DNA of 64,000 nucleotides from contig BPIQ01000002.1 of NCBI GenBank assembly GCA_026004195.1, forward strand, positions 682,585 through 746,584. Reading direction: 5' to 3'. Below are positions 45,353-55,146 of the stretch, one piece after another (positions within the stretch are counted from its first letter, which is position 1; every line of letters starts with the position of its first letter). Both the position numbers and the translations under genes were made by a program. The DNA comes from Candidatus Binatia bacterium. Its GTDB lineage: Bacteria; Desulfobacterota; Binatia; HRBIN30; BPIQ01. The notes beneath the pieces were generated by a model. It did not search any database. It saw nothing but the letters and a program-made list of their open reading frames with translations, and had not been told where the DNA came from.

Positions 45353-47024
45353 GTGGGCGCCGTCTGCGGAAAGCAGTCGAACACTTCCGTTCGTCCGCCC
45401 GAACTTCCTGCCTCCGCGCCCGAATCGGAGCGCAAGGTCCACCGCGCCCTTCTCGAGGGCCTTCCGGCCGGCTGGCATGCGTGGCACGGCCTCCGGATAC
45501 GGACGGACCGCGGAGGCCAATTCGGCGAGGCGGACTTCGTTCTGGCCGTACCGCGTCGCGGGCTCGTCGTCCTCGAAGTGAAAGGAGGGCGCATCGAAAA
45601 ACGGCGGGGGCGCTGGACGCAGAACGGGCGCCCCCTCGAGCCGCCTCCTCTGGATCAGGCACACGGGTTTCGGAAAAAGCTCCTGCAGAGGTTTTCCGAA
45701 GAAAAGATCCATCCGCCACCTCCGGTCGGGGTCGCGGCTTGTTTCCCGGACACCGATTTCACGAAGGGCCCTCGGCAGGACGATCTCCGCGGGATCGTCG
45801 TAGGCCGACGAGAACTGCCGCACCTGGCGAAAATTCTGCCCGAGCTCGTGCGAAAGTCCGTTCCCGACTCCGCCCGCCCTTTTCTCCCGGGAATGGCCAT
45901 CCGCTTCCTCGACCGTCTCTGGGAGGCGAACTGGATCCCGAAGCCCGACCTCGGCGCAAGGTCGCGAGAGACGGCTTCGGAGAGAGTGCGGCTCGACGCG
46001 TGGCAGTTCGAGCTTCTCGAGGGGCTTGCCGCCAACCCCCGTGTCCTCGTGACCGGACGGGCCGGGACGGGAAAAACGGTCCTGGCGACGGAATTCGCGC
46101 GGCGGGAAGCGGCAAGGGGAAGAAAGACCGCACTCTTTTGTTTCACCGACGCGCTCGGGTTCGCTCTGGCTTCGGAACTCGAACGGGACGGCGTATTCGC
46201 CGCCCCGATCCGCCGCTTCGCGAAGGACCTTCTCGAGGAAAAGCGCGGGGTTGCCCGTCGACGAAACCGGAGGACCCGAGTTCTGGGAAGAGATTTCGCT
46301 CGAGGCGGCACTGGCGAACCTCGAAAGGACCGGCGAGCGATGGGACACGGTCGTCGTGGACGAAGCGCAGGACCTCGGCGCGAACGAATGGAGTCTCGTG
46401 GAGACGTGTCTCGCCCCGGATGCCCGCCTCTGGATCTTCCAGGACGACCGTCAGGTTTTCTGGCCCGAAAGAAAGATTCCGGAAAGCCTCCGGCAGGGAC
46501 TCGTGCGCTACGAACTTCCCCGCGCGTACCGGAACCCGCCGGGAATCCTCGCGCTGGTTCGGGCATACGCGGGAGAAGGGGTCGACGAGGGCACGTTGCA
46601 ACGAGCCTTCGAAGAGCGAGAGGTCGGCCTCGTGCCGTGCCACGCCGAGACGCTTCGCAGTGGAGTGGACAAGGAAGTGCGGAAACTCCTCGCCGACGGA
46701 TTCCGGCCGGAGGAAATCGCCGTGGTCTCGCTCCGGGGAATGAAGCTTCCGGAGAACATCATGCACGAGAAAAGCCTCGGCGGCTGCCCGACCGCGCGAG
46801 CCACGGACCCGGATTGCCAGGAGAAACTCGTCTGTGACACGTTCCTTCGGTTCAAAGGGCTCGAACGTCCCGCCGTGATCGTCACCGACCTCGACACGAG
46901 CGTATCCCGCTACGCGACCCGGGCGTACATCGCCTGCTCGCGGGCCCTCTCCGTCCTGCGCATCGTCGGGGTGCGCGACGAAATGGCCAAGGACTCCGTC
47001 CTCCGGCGGTTTCTCCCACCCTGA
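45353..47024 (+). pseudogene. NERD-domain/UvrD-like helicase, frameshifted
   Basis: The first frame (45353 on) encodes an NERD nuclease-related domain (GQFGEADFVLAVPRRGLVVLEVKGG) and then helicase Walker A VTGRAGTGKTVLA. The second frame (to 47024) carries Walker B VVVDEAQDLG, LWIFQDDRQVFW, and late motifs FLRFKGLERPAVIVTDL and RAYIACSRALS. The break is at the G-run 46247-46250: dropping one G joins LLEEKRG to LPVDETGGPEFWEE in frame. Either a real single-base mutation or a homopolymer error. An intact version would be an approximately 556-aa DNA helicase possibly used in repair or defence. Confidence 0.8.
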
Positions 47025-47142
47025 AGCGCTCCGGGGAGCACGAGTTTTCCCCTTTACGAGGGTCCGAGCGCGATCGCCCCTTCCTTGACAGGGCGTTCGG
47101 GGACGGGCGAGACTCGGGTAGATTTTCGGGGGAGGGACGACA

Positions 47143-47829
47143 ATGGACGGCAAGATTCGGAGCTCTTCTTCGGTCCTCGTCGGGTTCGGCATGCTGCTGT
47201 GGTTTTCCTTCACGGCCGGCGAGGCGAGCGCCCACCGCTGCCGCTCCGCGTGCGGGCAGGCACGCGGGGTGTGCGAAAGGGCCGCGAACGCCGAGCGCAA
47301 GGCGGCCGTCGAGGTTTGCAACGCGGCACGGGATGCCTGTCGAGCGGACGTCGACGCGTGCGTCGCCGCTTGCGACTCGGCCCGCGACGTCTGCCGCGAC
47401 GCGTGTGCCGGAGATCCGGACGAGGAAGCGTGCCGCGAGCTTTGCAACGACGCCCGGGACGCTTGCCGCGATGCGTGCGAAGACACCAAGGCGACCTGTG
47501 AAACGGCGCGTGCGGAGTGCAAGCGAGCAGCCCGCGAGGCACGCAATGCCGCCCGGACGGTTTGCAAAGCCGAACGCGAGACCTGCCGGGAGCTCTGCCG
47601 CGGAGCCGCCGACCAGGAGTGCGTCGAAGCCTGCGGTCAGGACGCACGGGATTGCCTCGGGGCGAACCGCACGGCCGAGCGGGATTGCCGCCACGCCTGC
47701 CCGCGGGACGAGACCAGACGCGATTGCCTGCGGCAGTGCCGCGCGGACCGGCTAGCGGCCGACCAGGCCTGCGTCGACGCGTTCGGGGCCTGCCTCGACG
47801 CCTGCGTGGCTCCGGAACCGACTCCGTGA
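47143..47829 (+). CDS. Exported Cys-rich alpha-helical protein
   Basis: A 228-aa protein with a signal peptide (VLVGFGMLLWFSFTAGEASA) followed by about 200 residues dominated by Ala, Arg, Asp and Cys. Cysteines recur mostly as C-x3-C or C-x6/7-C pairs (CRSACGQARGVC, CVAACDSARDVCRDAC, CRELCNDARDACRDAC). This suggests repeated disulfide-linked helical hairpins. ATG at 47143 follows GGGGGAGGG. No family recognised. Possibilities include metal binding or an extracellular scaffold. Confidence 0.7.
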   Translation: MDGKIRSSSSVLVGFGMLLWFSFTAGEASAHRCRSACGQARGVCERAANAERKAAVEVCNAARDACRADVDACVAACDSARDVCRDACAGDPDEEACRELCNDARDACRDACEDTKATCETARAECKRAAREARNAARTVCKAERETCRELCRGAADQECVEACGQDARDCLGANRTAERDCRHACPRDETRRDCLRQCRADRLAADQACVDAFGACLDACVAPEPTP

Positions 47830-48138
47830 GCCCGAGCAGGCAGACCCTGACGTAGGCGAGAGTTCGGGGGCCCGCAGCCGGCCGACCGGAAAAGCCGAAG
47901 TCGAAAAAGTCCGAGGAGCCCGCGAGAGCGCCACTTTCCCGTCCGGGGAAGCCGCGCGAGCTTCTCGGACCTGCCCCGTCGCGAAGCTCCGGAGGAAGCG
48001 GAGCCGGGAACTTCTTCCCCCTCGGCGGACGCGTCGCTCGTGCTTCGAAGGACGGTAGCGGTCGTTCGCCTCGCAGTCCGAGCACGGTTTCGCTTGTGAT
48101 CTTTCCGAGAAGCGGGCAAGTTCGGCGCGGAGTCGAGC
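47830..48138. other. Intergenic region, nothing recognised
   Basis: About 310 bases upstream of the patatin gene, with no coding potential, REP-like unit or clear hairpin terminator. It is an arbitrary GC-rich stretch as far as I can see. Confidence 0.4.
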
Positions 48139-49065
48139 GTGCCCTACCGCGTGCTTTCCATCGACGGCGGCGGGATCCGCGGTCTTCTGGCCGTCGTTCT
48201 GCTGGAACGGCTTCGCGCCGTGTCCGGTTTCGAAAGGCTCCTCGACCTCGCCGACCTCGTCGCCGGAACCTCGACGGGCGGCCTTCTCGCCTTGGGGCTG
48301 GCGTACGGGCTCCCTCTCTCGGAAATCCGCCGCCTCTACGTCGAGAAAGGGCCGCGGATTTTCGACGATTCCTGGCTCGACGATCTCGTCGACCTCGGGC
48401 GGTTGCGCGGCGCGGAGTACAGGACCGGTCCCCTCCGCCGGGAGGTCGAAAGGCTCTTCGGCAAGACGACGCTCGGCGAGCTTCGAAAACGGGTCCTCGT
48501 CCCGGCCTTCGACCTCGACAACGAAAACCCGGACCGGAGAACCTGGAAGCCGAAGCTCTTCCATAATTTCCCCGGTCCCAACTCGGACCGCGACCGGCTG
48601 GTCGCGAAAGTGGCGCTCTACACGACGGCGGCCCCGACCTACTTCCCGTCGGTCGACGGGTTCGTCGACGGCGGCGTCTACGCGAACAACCCGAGCATGT
48701 GTGCCCTCGCCCAGACGCAAGACCGCCGCTACCGGCCGACCCCCGCACTCGACGACGTCGTGCTCTGGTCGCTCGGGACGGGAACCGTGCTGCAGTACAT
48801 CCGTGGGAAGAAGCTCGACTGGGGTTACGCGCAGTGGGCGAGGCCACTCGTCAACCTCATGCTCGACGGAACGGCCGGGATCGCCGACTACCAGTGCTTC
48901 CAGATTCTCGGGGCGCGTTACCATCGACTCGCGCCGGATTTCCCTCCGGGCAGAGCCGTCGCCCTCGACGACACGGAGCAAATCCCGTTTCTCCTCCGCT
49001 TCGGAGACGCCGTCGACCTCCGCGAAACGATCCGGTGGCTCGAGCGGTACTGGTTTTCGGCGTGA
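48139..49065 (+). CDS. Patatin-like phospholipase
   Basis: A 308-aa serine lipid acyl hydrolase. Oxyanion motif DGGGIRGLLAVV at the N-terminus, nucleophile motif GTSTGG near residue 45, and catalytic Asp in VDGGVYANNPS. Starts at GTG 48139 with GGAG six bases upstream. No signal peptide or membrane helix. Patatins of this size can serve lipid remodelling or act as CBASS-type effectors, but no nucleotide cyclase is encoded here, so a housekeeping phospholipase is more likely. It is followed after 13 bases by a GNAT gene. Confidence 0.9.
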   Translation: MPYRVLSIDGGGIRGLLAVVLLERLRAVSGFERLLDLADLVAGTSTGGLLALGLAYGLPLSEIRRLYVEKGPRIFDDSWLDDLVDLGRLRGAEYRTGPLRREVERLFGKTTLGELRKRVLVPAFDLDNENPDRRTWKPKLFHNFPGPNSDRDRLVAKVALYTTAAPTYFPSVDGFVDGGVYANNPSMCALAQTQDRRYRPTPALDDVVLWSLGTGTVLQYIRGKKLDWGYAQWARPLVNLMLDGTAGIADYQCFQILGARYHRLAPDFPPGRAVALDDTEQIPFLLRFGDAVDLRETIRWLERYWFSA

Positions 49066-49078
49066 GGACCGACACGAC

Positions 49079-49717
49079 ATGACCATCGACACGGACTTCC
49101 GCCTCGTCCGCCACCTTGCCGACGGCACGCCCGTCCGCTTTCGGCTGCTCGTCCCGGAAGACCGGGAAGCATTGCGGGCCGGCTTCGAGAGGCTCTCGCC
49201 CGAGTCCCGCTACCGGCGGTTCTTCTCGCCCATGCCGCGACTTTCGGAAAAGTTTCTCGACTACCTGACCCGAACGGACAACGAAAACCACCTGGCCGTC
49301 GTCGCCGAACGTCTCGACGAAAACGGAAACCCGTGCGAGGGGCTCGGCGTCGCCCGCTTCGTACGTTCGCGGGACGACCCGACCGTCGCCGAGGCAGCCG
49401 TCGCCGTCGTCGACGAATTCCAGGGCCGGGGGGTCGGCACGCTTCTTCTCTGGCTTCTCACCTGCGCGGCTCTCGAGCGCGGGATCACGAAATTCCGCGG
49501 GTACGTCCTCGCCGACAACGAGGGGACCAGAGCCTTCCTCGACGCTCTCGTGGAACACCCCGAAATTCGGTTCGACGGGGGAACGCTCCTCTACGAGGTC
49601 GCGCTTCCCGCCTCCCGTGCCCCCGCTTCCCCGGAGAGCGGAATCCGGAGTCTTCTTCGCCTCGCCGCTCGGGGGCTCGAGCTCTCGTTCCGGGAGGGCC
49701 GACGTTCCGATCGCTGA
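49079..49717 (+). CDS. GNAT-family N-acetyltransferase
   Basis: A 212-aa single-domain GNAT. Motif A is AVAVVDEFQGRGVGTLLLWLL with the Q/R-x-x-G-x-G/A acetyl-CoA loop, and the N-terminal region (PEDREALRAGFERLSPESRYRRFF) resembles the GNAT domains of protein lysine acetyltransferases such as Pat. The C-terminal 45 residues extend past the fold. ATG at 49079 is a short distance after the patatin gene. Acceptor unknown. Confidence 0.85.
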   Translation: MTIDTDFRLVRHLADGTPVRFRLLVPEDREALRAGFERLSPESRYRRFFSPMPRLSEKFLDYLTRTDNENHLAVVAERLDENGNPCEGLGVARFVRSRDDPTVAEAAVAVVDEFQGRGVGTLLLWLLTCAALERGITKFRGYVLADNEGTRAFLDALVEHPEIRFDGGTLLYEVALPASRAPASPESGIRSLLRLAARGLELSFREGRRSDR

Positions 49718-49772
49718 GGACGCTTCCTTGATTCCTTACCGCGGGCTCTGGCATGAGCGACGAACGGCGGCG

Positions 49773-51527
49773 ATGAACGGGAAACGGGTCGGGGACGACC
49801 GCTCGGGGCGGCGACGCAAGCGACTTCTCGGAGCGCCGCTCCTCGTCGTGCTCCTCTCGGCCTTCCCCGTGCTCGGCGCGACGACGCCGTCTCCCCCGGC
49901 GGCCGCCTCGCCGACCCTGACGGAAGCCGAGGCGGGGCTGCGGCACCGCCTCGAGACGCTCGAGCTCCTGGAACGAACCATCGAAGAGTACGAGCGCGCC
50001 GTGGAAGAACTACGCTCGGCCCTGGAACGGGCCGAGAGCGAAGCGGAGCGACAGGACCTCGAGACGCGCCTCCGGGAACAGGAAGAGAAACTCTTCCGCT
50101 ACCGCAAGCAGTTCCGCGAGGCGGCTTCGGGCGTGAGCGAGGAAGAGATCGCCCGGGCTACGCCCCCGAAACCCGACTGGTCGGCCGAGATCAACGAGCT
50201 ACTGAGCCCGCTCCTGAACGAGATCAAGCGGCTCACGAGCCGCCCCCGGGAGATGCACCGCCTCGCGCGCGAACTCGAGTTCCTCGAAGAGAAGCTCGCC
50301 GAGGTCGAGCACGGTCTCGAGCAAGCCCGGGCCCTCGCCGCAAGGGCCGAGGGAACGCTTCGAGCCCACCTCGACGCACTCGCCGAGAGTCTCGCGGCGG
50401 AGGCGGAACGGCTGCGCGCGGAGCGGGACCTCGTACGGCAGAGGCTCGAACGGCTCCGCGCGGAACAGGCGTCGCCGTACGAGAACGTACGCAACCTCGT
50501 CCGCATCTTCTTCCGCAGTCGGGGTCGCAACCTCCTCCTCGCCGTCCTCGCGTTCGCGACCTTCTGGTTCCTCTCGCGGTGGTTCTACCTCCGGCTGCAG
50601 CGCTGGGGTCCCTTCGCGCGGCGGGACAGGACACTGGCCGCTCGCCTCTTCGAGCTCGTCTACATCGTGTTCGCCGCCACGGGCGGGATCGCCGCCATGC
50701 TGTGGGTCCTCTACGCGGTGGGCGACTGGGTGCTGCTGAGCCTCGTGGTGCTCTTTCTCGCCGGGCTCGCCTGGGCGTCGAAAACGGCTCTGCCTCGCTT
50801 CTGGCAACAGGCGACGATCCTCCTCAACCTGGGCCCGGTTCGGGAAGGAGAGCGGCTCCTTTTCGAGGGTGTTCCGTACCTCGTCGAAAAGCTCGGCTGG
50901 CAGACCTATGTCGTCAACCCCGAACTCAAAGGAGGACGACTGCGCCTCCCCCTCGCGCACCTCGCCGACCTCCGGTCGCGTCCGTTCGACGAGACGGAAA
51001 TCTGGTTCCCGACACGAGAAGGAGACTGGGTGCTCCTCGATCAGGAGCGCCTCGGGCAGGTCGTGGAGCAGACGCCCGAGCGCGTGACGGTCGTGCTCCT
51101 GGGAGGTGCCGTCCGAAGTTACCCGACTTCGGCGTTCGTCGCGGAAAGCCCCACCGTGCTCTCCCGGGGATTTCGCATCCGCGTCCTTTTCGGCATCGAC
51201 TACCAGCACCAGAAATCCTCGACGGAGGAAATTCCTCGAACCTTGCGCGAGCATCTCACGATCGGCCTCGCCGCCCATCCCGCGGGGCCGCATCTGAGGC
51301 GGCTCGCGGTGGAGTTCGCGCAGGCCGGTGCTTCTTCGCTCGACCTCGCCGTCCTGGCCGACTTCGGGGGCGAGGCCGCGCGCTACTACGACGAGCTCGA
51401 GCGTAGGATCCAGAAGCTCTGCGTGGACGCTTGCAACGAGAACGGCTGGGTCATCCCCTTCACGCAAGTCACCATGCACATGGCGACCCCGGTCGAGGTC
51501 GAAGGGCTCGTCCCGGCCGGACGCTGA
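49773..51527 (+). CDS. MscS-family mechanosensitive channel with periplasmic coiled coil
   Basis: A 584-aa membrane protein. Signal peptide (LLVVLLSAFPVLGA), a long coiled-coil region (residues about 45-235; ELRSALERAESEAERQ, LARELEFLEEKLAEVE), then three or so transmembrane helices (LLLAVLAFATFWFLS, LVYIVFAATGGIAAMLWVLY, LLSLVVLFLAGLAWA). A beta domain and an alpha/beta C-terminal domain of MscS type follow (VREGERLLFEGVPYLVEKLG, RGFRIRVLFGIDYQHQ). The ATG at 49773 is chosen since the signal sequence follows it. Osmotic safety valve or small-ligand-gated variant. Confidence 0.85.
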   Translation: MNGKRVGDDRSGRRRKRLLGAPLLVVLLSAFPVLGATTPSPPAAASPTLTEAEAGLRHRLETLELLERTIEEYERAVEELRSALERAESEAERQDLETRLREQEEKLFRYRKQFREAASGVSEEEIARATPPKPDWSAEINELLSPLLNEIKRLTSRPREMHRLARELEFLEEKLAEVEHGLEQARALAARAEGTLRAHLDALAESLAAEAERLRAERDLVRQRLERLRAEQASPYENVRNLVRIFFRSRGRNLLLAVLAFATFWFLSRWFYLRLQRWGPFARRDRTLAARLFELVYIVFAATGGIAAMLWVLYAVGDWVLLSLVVLFLAGLAWASKTALPRFWQQATILLNLGPVREGERLLFEGVPYLVEKLGWQTYVVNPELKGGRLRLPLAHLADLRSRPFDETEIWFPTREGDWVLLDQERLGQVVEQTPERVTVVLLGGAVRSYPTSAFVAESPTVLSRGFRIRVLFGIDYQHQKSSTEEIPRTLREHLTIGLAAHPAGPHLRRLAVEFAQAGASSLDLAVLADFGGEAARYYDELERRIQKLCVDACNENGWVIPFTQVTMHMATPVEVEGLVPAGR

Positions 51528-51554
51528 AGCGCTCGAAAAGCGGGGGACAACGGG

Positions 51555-52544
51555 TTGGCGACGGCTCCGCACACGCTCTTCGTAGCCCTGGACGCCGGAG
51601 GCTCGACGACGAAAGCCGTCGCGGTGGACGAGAAAGGGGACGTTCTCGGGGTCGGCGGTGGCGGACCCGCGAACCACGCCCTCGTGCCGTGGAAAACCGT
51701 TCGCCGTTCGATCCGGAACGCCCTCCGGGAAGCTCTCGCGCGGCTCCCGCGCCGCATCGCCGTGCTGGCCGCGAGCTGCGCGGGGGTGGGACCCGCGGGA
51801 GAACTCAAGGAACCCGTCGAGAGCCTTTTGCGCGAAACGTGCCCCCGGGCCGACCGGATTCTCGTGGTGGGCGACATGGTTGCCGGCCTCTGGGGCGCCC
51901 TTTCCGAGCCGGTCGGGATGGTCGTGACGGCGGGAACGGGCTCGGTGTGCTTCGCGCGTAACGAGCACGGCGAGTCCTGCCAGGTGGGCGGGTGGGGACA
52001 TCTCATGGGAGACGAGGGGAGCGCGTACGACGTCGCACTTCGAGCGCTGCGGGCGGTCGCGCGTGCCGCGGACGGCCGCGAGGGGCCGACGAGACTCGCG
52101 GAGACGCTTCCCCGCGCCGTGGGAGGGCGAACGGCGCTCGACCTGGCCGTCGTCCTCTACGGCAAGCCTCTCCCGCGCGAGGAAATCGCTTCTCTCGCGG
52201 TGGAAGTCGCGCGGACGGCCCTCGAAGGCGACGAGGCCGCGAGGCGGATTTTTCTCTCCGCCGCCCGGGACCTCGCCGAGATGGTGCGAGCGGCCTTCCG
52301 GCGGCTCACGTTCGCGGCCCTCCCCGTCTCGGTCTCGTACACGGGCTCGGTTTTCGAGGCCGGCGAGCTCCTGCTCGCCCCTTTCCGGCAGGAGCTCGAA
52401 GACCTTCCGCTCCGAATCCTTCCGCCCGAACTTCCGCCGCTCGGGGGCGCCTTGCGCCTGGCCTTCGAAGCAGCGGGCCTGCCTTTCGCCGGCGACCTGC
52501 GGCTCCGCCTCCGCGAAGCTCTGCGGGAAAAGCTCCGAGGTTGA
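51555..52544 (+). CDS. BadF/BadG/BcrA/BcrD-type ATPase (GlcNAc-kinase-like)
   Basis: A 329-aa ASKHA-fold ATPase. The phosphate-1 loop is VALDAGGSTTKAVAVD, phosphate-2 VTAGTGSVCFA, with GGWGHLMGDEGSAY and the C-terminal adenosine-binding VSYTGSVFEAGELL. This closely follows the N-acetylglucosamine-kinase branch rather than benzoyl-CoA-reductase activators, since the CxxC-type iron-sulfur cysteines are absent. Probably phosphorylates an amino sugar, which would fit with nagA in the same window. The start is the TTG at 51555 (LATAPHTLFVALDAGG). Confidence 0.85.
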   Translation: MATAPHTLFVALDAGGSTTKAVAVDEKGDVLGVGGGGPANHALVPWKTVRRSIRNALREALARLPRRIAVLAASCAGVGPAGELKEPVESLLRETCPRADRILVVGDMVAGLWGALSEPVGMVVTAGTGSVCFARNEHGESCQVGGWGHLMGDEGSAYDVALRALRAVARAADGREGPTRLAETLPRAVGGRTALDLAVVLYGKPLPREEIASLAVEVARTALEGDEAARRIFLSAARDLAEMVRAAFRRLTFAALPVSVSYTGSVFEAGELLLAPFRQELEDLPLRILPPELPPLGGALRLAFEAAGLPFAGDLRLRLREALREKLRG

Positions 52545-52565
52545 GGTAACCCGGCAAGGGGCACC

Positions 52566-53249
52566 CTATCCCGGCGGTTCGGTCCCCCACCGTTGGCCTT
52601 CGCGCTTTCGACGGAGCTCCGGCCGGCGGGGCTTCCACCCCACGAGAAGCGCGAGCTCCCGCCACTTCCAGAGGCAGTCCACGTCGGCGAAGCCGATCTC
52701 CCGGAACCAACGGAGCTGCGTCTCCACGTCGAGGAGGCGGTTCGAGGGGTCTTCCTGGTCCGGACCGATCCCCATCTCCTCGAGGAATCTCTCGTGGAGC
52801 CGCGCGGTGGCGGAAGCCACGTGCTCGAGGTTGCAGAAAAGCCCGCCGTCTTCGAGGAGGTCGTACACCTCACCGTACAGCACACGCTTGCGATCGTGCT
52901 CGAGATGGTGGATGGCGAAGCTCGAAAGGACGAGGTCGAAGCGTCCGAGCGGCGGAAGGGGAAGCGCCAGGTCGTGCTCGACGACCTCGACCCGGGGGTC
53001 CGACGCGAAACGGCGGCGCAGCCGCTCCACCATCGGCGGGGAGAAATCGAGGGCCACGGCACGGCTCGGCGAGCGGGCTCCGAGTACGAGTCCGAGGAGC
53101 CTCCCGTCACCCGAACCCAGGTCGAGCACGCTCCGGACCTCGCGCGGCAGTTCTTCGAGGAGCACGGCTTCGCCTTCGGCGCGGTGTGGGATCCTCTCGG
53201 CCCGCTCGAGATAAGCGTCGACGTGGTCGGGTTCTTTCCATTCGCTCAT
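52566..53249 (-). CDS. Class I SAM-dependent methyltransferase
   Basis: A 227-aa methyltransferase of the Methyltransf_12/25 group. SAM motif I VLDLGSGDGRLLGL, motif II region AVALDFSPPMVERL, VVEHDL, and the post-motif LSSFAIHHLEHDRKRVL. A C-terminal helix DVETQLRWFREIGFADVDCLWKW resembles trans-aconitate- or ubiE-like enzymes. Starts with ATGA overlap on the stop of the DUF167 gene. Substrate unknown. Confidence 0.85.
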   Translation of the reverse strand: MSEWKEPDHVDAYLERAERIPHRAEGEAVLLEELPREVRSVLDLGSGDGRLLGLVLGARSPSRAVALDFSPPMVERLRRRFASDPRVEVVEHDLALPLPPLGRFDLVLSSFAIHHLEHDRKRVLYGEVYDLLEDGGLFCNLEHVASATARLHERFLEEMGIGPDQEDPSNRLLDVETQLRWFREIGFADVDCLWKWRELALLVGWKPRRPELRRKREGQRWGTEPPG

Positions 53250-53554
53250 GGGCGGAACTCTCGCTTCTTTCGGCCCCGAGAGTCCACGGCTCCGATTCTC
53301 GCCCGGATTTCGTCCGCCGCGAGTCCTTCCACTTCGACGAGTTTTCTCCGCGAACTTCCGCCCGCCACGATACGCACCCGCGCGGCGGGAAGGCCGAGTT
53401 CCCGGGACAGAAGTCGCTCGAGTGCGCGGTTCGCCGCCCCCTTCTCCGGCGGCGCGGCCACTCGGACCTTGAGCGCACCGTCGACCCAGCCGACGATCTC
53501 GTCCCGCGGTGCACCGGGAACGACCCGCACCTCGATCTTTCCTCGGTTGTCCAA
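53246..53554 (-). CDS. DUF167 / YggU-family protein
   Basis: A 102-aa member of the small conserved DUF167 family. Core motif KVRVAAPPEKGAANRALERLL is diagnostic, with the second strand VRIVAGGSSRRKLVEVEG. Widespread protein of uncertain role. The start is likely TTG at 53554 (LDNRGKIEVRVVPGAP), since the domain begins there. Upstream of and coupled to the methyltransferase through ATGA overlap. Confidence 0.9.
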   Translation of the reverse strand: MDNRGKIEVRVVPGAPRDEIVGWVDGALKVRVAAPPEKGAANRALERLLSRELGLPAARVRIVAGGSSRRKLVEVEGLAADEIRARIGAVDSRGRKKREFRP

Positions 53555-53952
53555 AGACCCGCCCCTCTCGGGAAATCTCTACAAGCGGCGGCCCTGCGGG
53601 GCAAACGTGCGCCGGAAACGCCCGCAGCCTTCCCCGGCCCTTCGGGGCTCCTTGCCTTCCGCCTTTTTCCGCGTCCTTCGAGGTCGAGCAGGACCGGGTG
53701 GCCCCGGGGGCGAACGGACGTGCCACGCATGAACACGGACCCGACAGAGCGGGCCCTTCCGACAACCACGACCACGACAGCGCGTGGAGCGTGCGAGAAA
53801 ATCCGCCGGGCGCGACCGGGCCCGTCGATCTCCTTGGATTTTCTCGCGCGAAATTTGGCGGAGCGGGAATTTCGTCCGAACCCGTGGCGCCCCCCGCTCC
53901 CGGCGGGCTTGAATCTTTCTTTTCCGCGGACGAATCTCGCCCTCGTTCGACC
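53555..53952. other. Intergenic region with degenerate REP-like unit
   Basis: About 400 bases between divergent genes. A GGACCCG-stem unit with loop ACAGAG lies near 53734-53755, but its last arm has changed (GGGCCC), followed by a broken CCACGACAGCGCGTGG motif near 53770-53785. The region also contains a stretch that is open but Pro/Arg-rich. No full gene is supported. Confidence 0.55.
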
Positions 53953-55146
53953 GTGCGGTTCGGCTTCGCCAAAATCGACATCACTCCCCCCGTGGGCCTT
54001 CCCATGAGCGGTTACGCGGCGCGCAGCGGCGTGGCACGGGGTGCGGCCGACCGGCTTTTCTGCCGGGTTTCCGTCTTCGGGGGAAAGTCGGGCAAGGCGT
54101 GTCTTTGCGCTCTCGACCTTCTCTGTGTCTCGCGGGAGTGGACGGCGCCGCTGCGGCGTGCGATCGGAGAGGCGCTCTCCTGCCCCGCGGAAGCCGTTCT
54201 TCTCGCGGCGACGCACACGCACGCGGGCCCTGCGGTTTTCGTCCCGGGGAGACCGGAAGTCCTCCGCCGCTACGAGGAAGACCTGGCCGCGCGGGTCGTC
54301 GAAGCCGCCCGCGAAGCCGCGAGCCGCACGGTGCCGGTGGAGCTCTTTTTCGGCGAGGAGGAAGTCGAAGGAGTCGCCACGAACCGGCGGAGTCCCCATG
54401 GTTTCGTCGATCGGACGGTCCGCGTGCTCGTCGCACGTGCGGCGAACCGTACGGCGGGAGTCCTGGCCCAGTTCTCCTGTCACCCGACGGTCCTGGGCCC
54501 CGACAACCTCCGCTACTCGCGCGATTTCTTCGGCGCGGCGACCGACCTGGCCGAGAGCGCGCTCGGAAGCCCGGTGGTTCTTTTCAACGGAGCGGCCGGC
54601 GACGCGAGCACGCGCTTCGCGCGGACGGACCGGAGCGAGCGGGAAGTCCTCCGGCTGGGAGAAAAGCTCGCCGAGGGCATCCGAGCGGCGGCGCACCGCG
54701 CGCACCGGGTCGGCGGCGAAACCCTCGAGGCAGTGGCCGAACGCGTCCCGCTCGAGCTTTCCCCGCGCCTTTCCGGGGGCGAGACCGGCGCCGGGGCCGG
54801 GCCCGAGGACGCCGAGCTTGCCAGGACGCTCCTCGCCACGCTCGGAGGACCCGAGTCCCTCCTGGGCCCGCCCCCCTGGGAGGCGGAAATTCTCTGCCTT
54901 CGACTCGGGGGCATCGACCTGCTCGCTCTCGGCGGGGAGCCCCTCTCGGAGCTCGCGCGGAGACTCCGAGAGAGGCGCCCGAGACCCTGGATGCTCCTGG
55001 GCTACGCGAACGACTACCTGGGCTACTTCGTGCCGTCGGAGCTCGCCCGGCCCGACGCCTACGAAACGCTCGTCGCGCTCGCCGACCCGTCGTCGGTGGA
55101 CCGCGTGTTCTCGCGCCTCGCGGAACTCGGCAAGAAAGCATCTTGA
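53953..55146 (+). CDS. Neutral/alkaline ceramidase-like hydrolase
   Basis: A 397-aa protein with the neutral ceramidase N-terminal fold: FGFAKIDITPPVGLPMSGYAAR, the zinc motif AATHTHAGPA (His-Thr-His), AQFSCHPTVLG holding another zinc His, and the NGAAGD loop. It is shorter than full ceramidases and lacks the C-terminal Ig-like part, so substrate may be a different amide. The GTG at 53953 is chosen because the domain begins immediately; the open frame upstream passes through a repeat remnant. No signal peptide is evident with this start. Confidence 0.75.
   Translation: MRFGFAKIDITPPVGLPMSGYAARSGVARGAADRLFCRVSVFGGKSGKACLCALDLLCVSREWTAPLRRAIGEALSCPAEAVLLAATHTHAGPAVFVPGRPEVLRRYEEDLAARVVEAAREAASRTVPVELFFGEEEVEGVATNRRSPHGFVDRTVRVLVARAANRTAGVLAQFSCHPTVLGPDNLRYSRDFFGAATDLAESALGSPVVLFNGAAGDASTRFARTDRSEREVLRLGEKLAEGIRAAAHRAHRVGGETLEAVAERVPLELSPRLSGGETGAGAGPEDAELARTLLATLGGPESLLGPPPWEAEILCLRLGGIDLLALGGEPLSELARRLRERRPRPWMLLGYANDYLGYFVPSELARPDAYETLVALADPSSVDRVFSRLAELGKKAS

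Noticed and set aside
48139-49717. Patatin plus neighbours as a CBASS anti-phage system
   Set aside because: No cGAS/DncV-like nucleotidyltransferase is adjacent. The MNT protein at 10.7 kb is a minimal antitoxin far away, and the next gene is an ordinary GNAT.
53509-53952. An upstream extension of the ceramidase-like gene to an earlier start
   Set aside because: The extra 148 residues pass through a repeat remnant and the opposite-strand DUF167 gene region and have no conserved pattern. The fold begins at the GTG at 53953.
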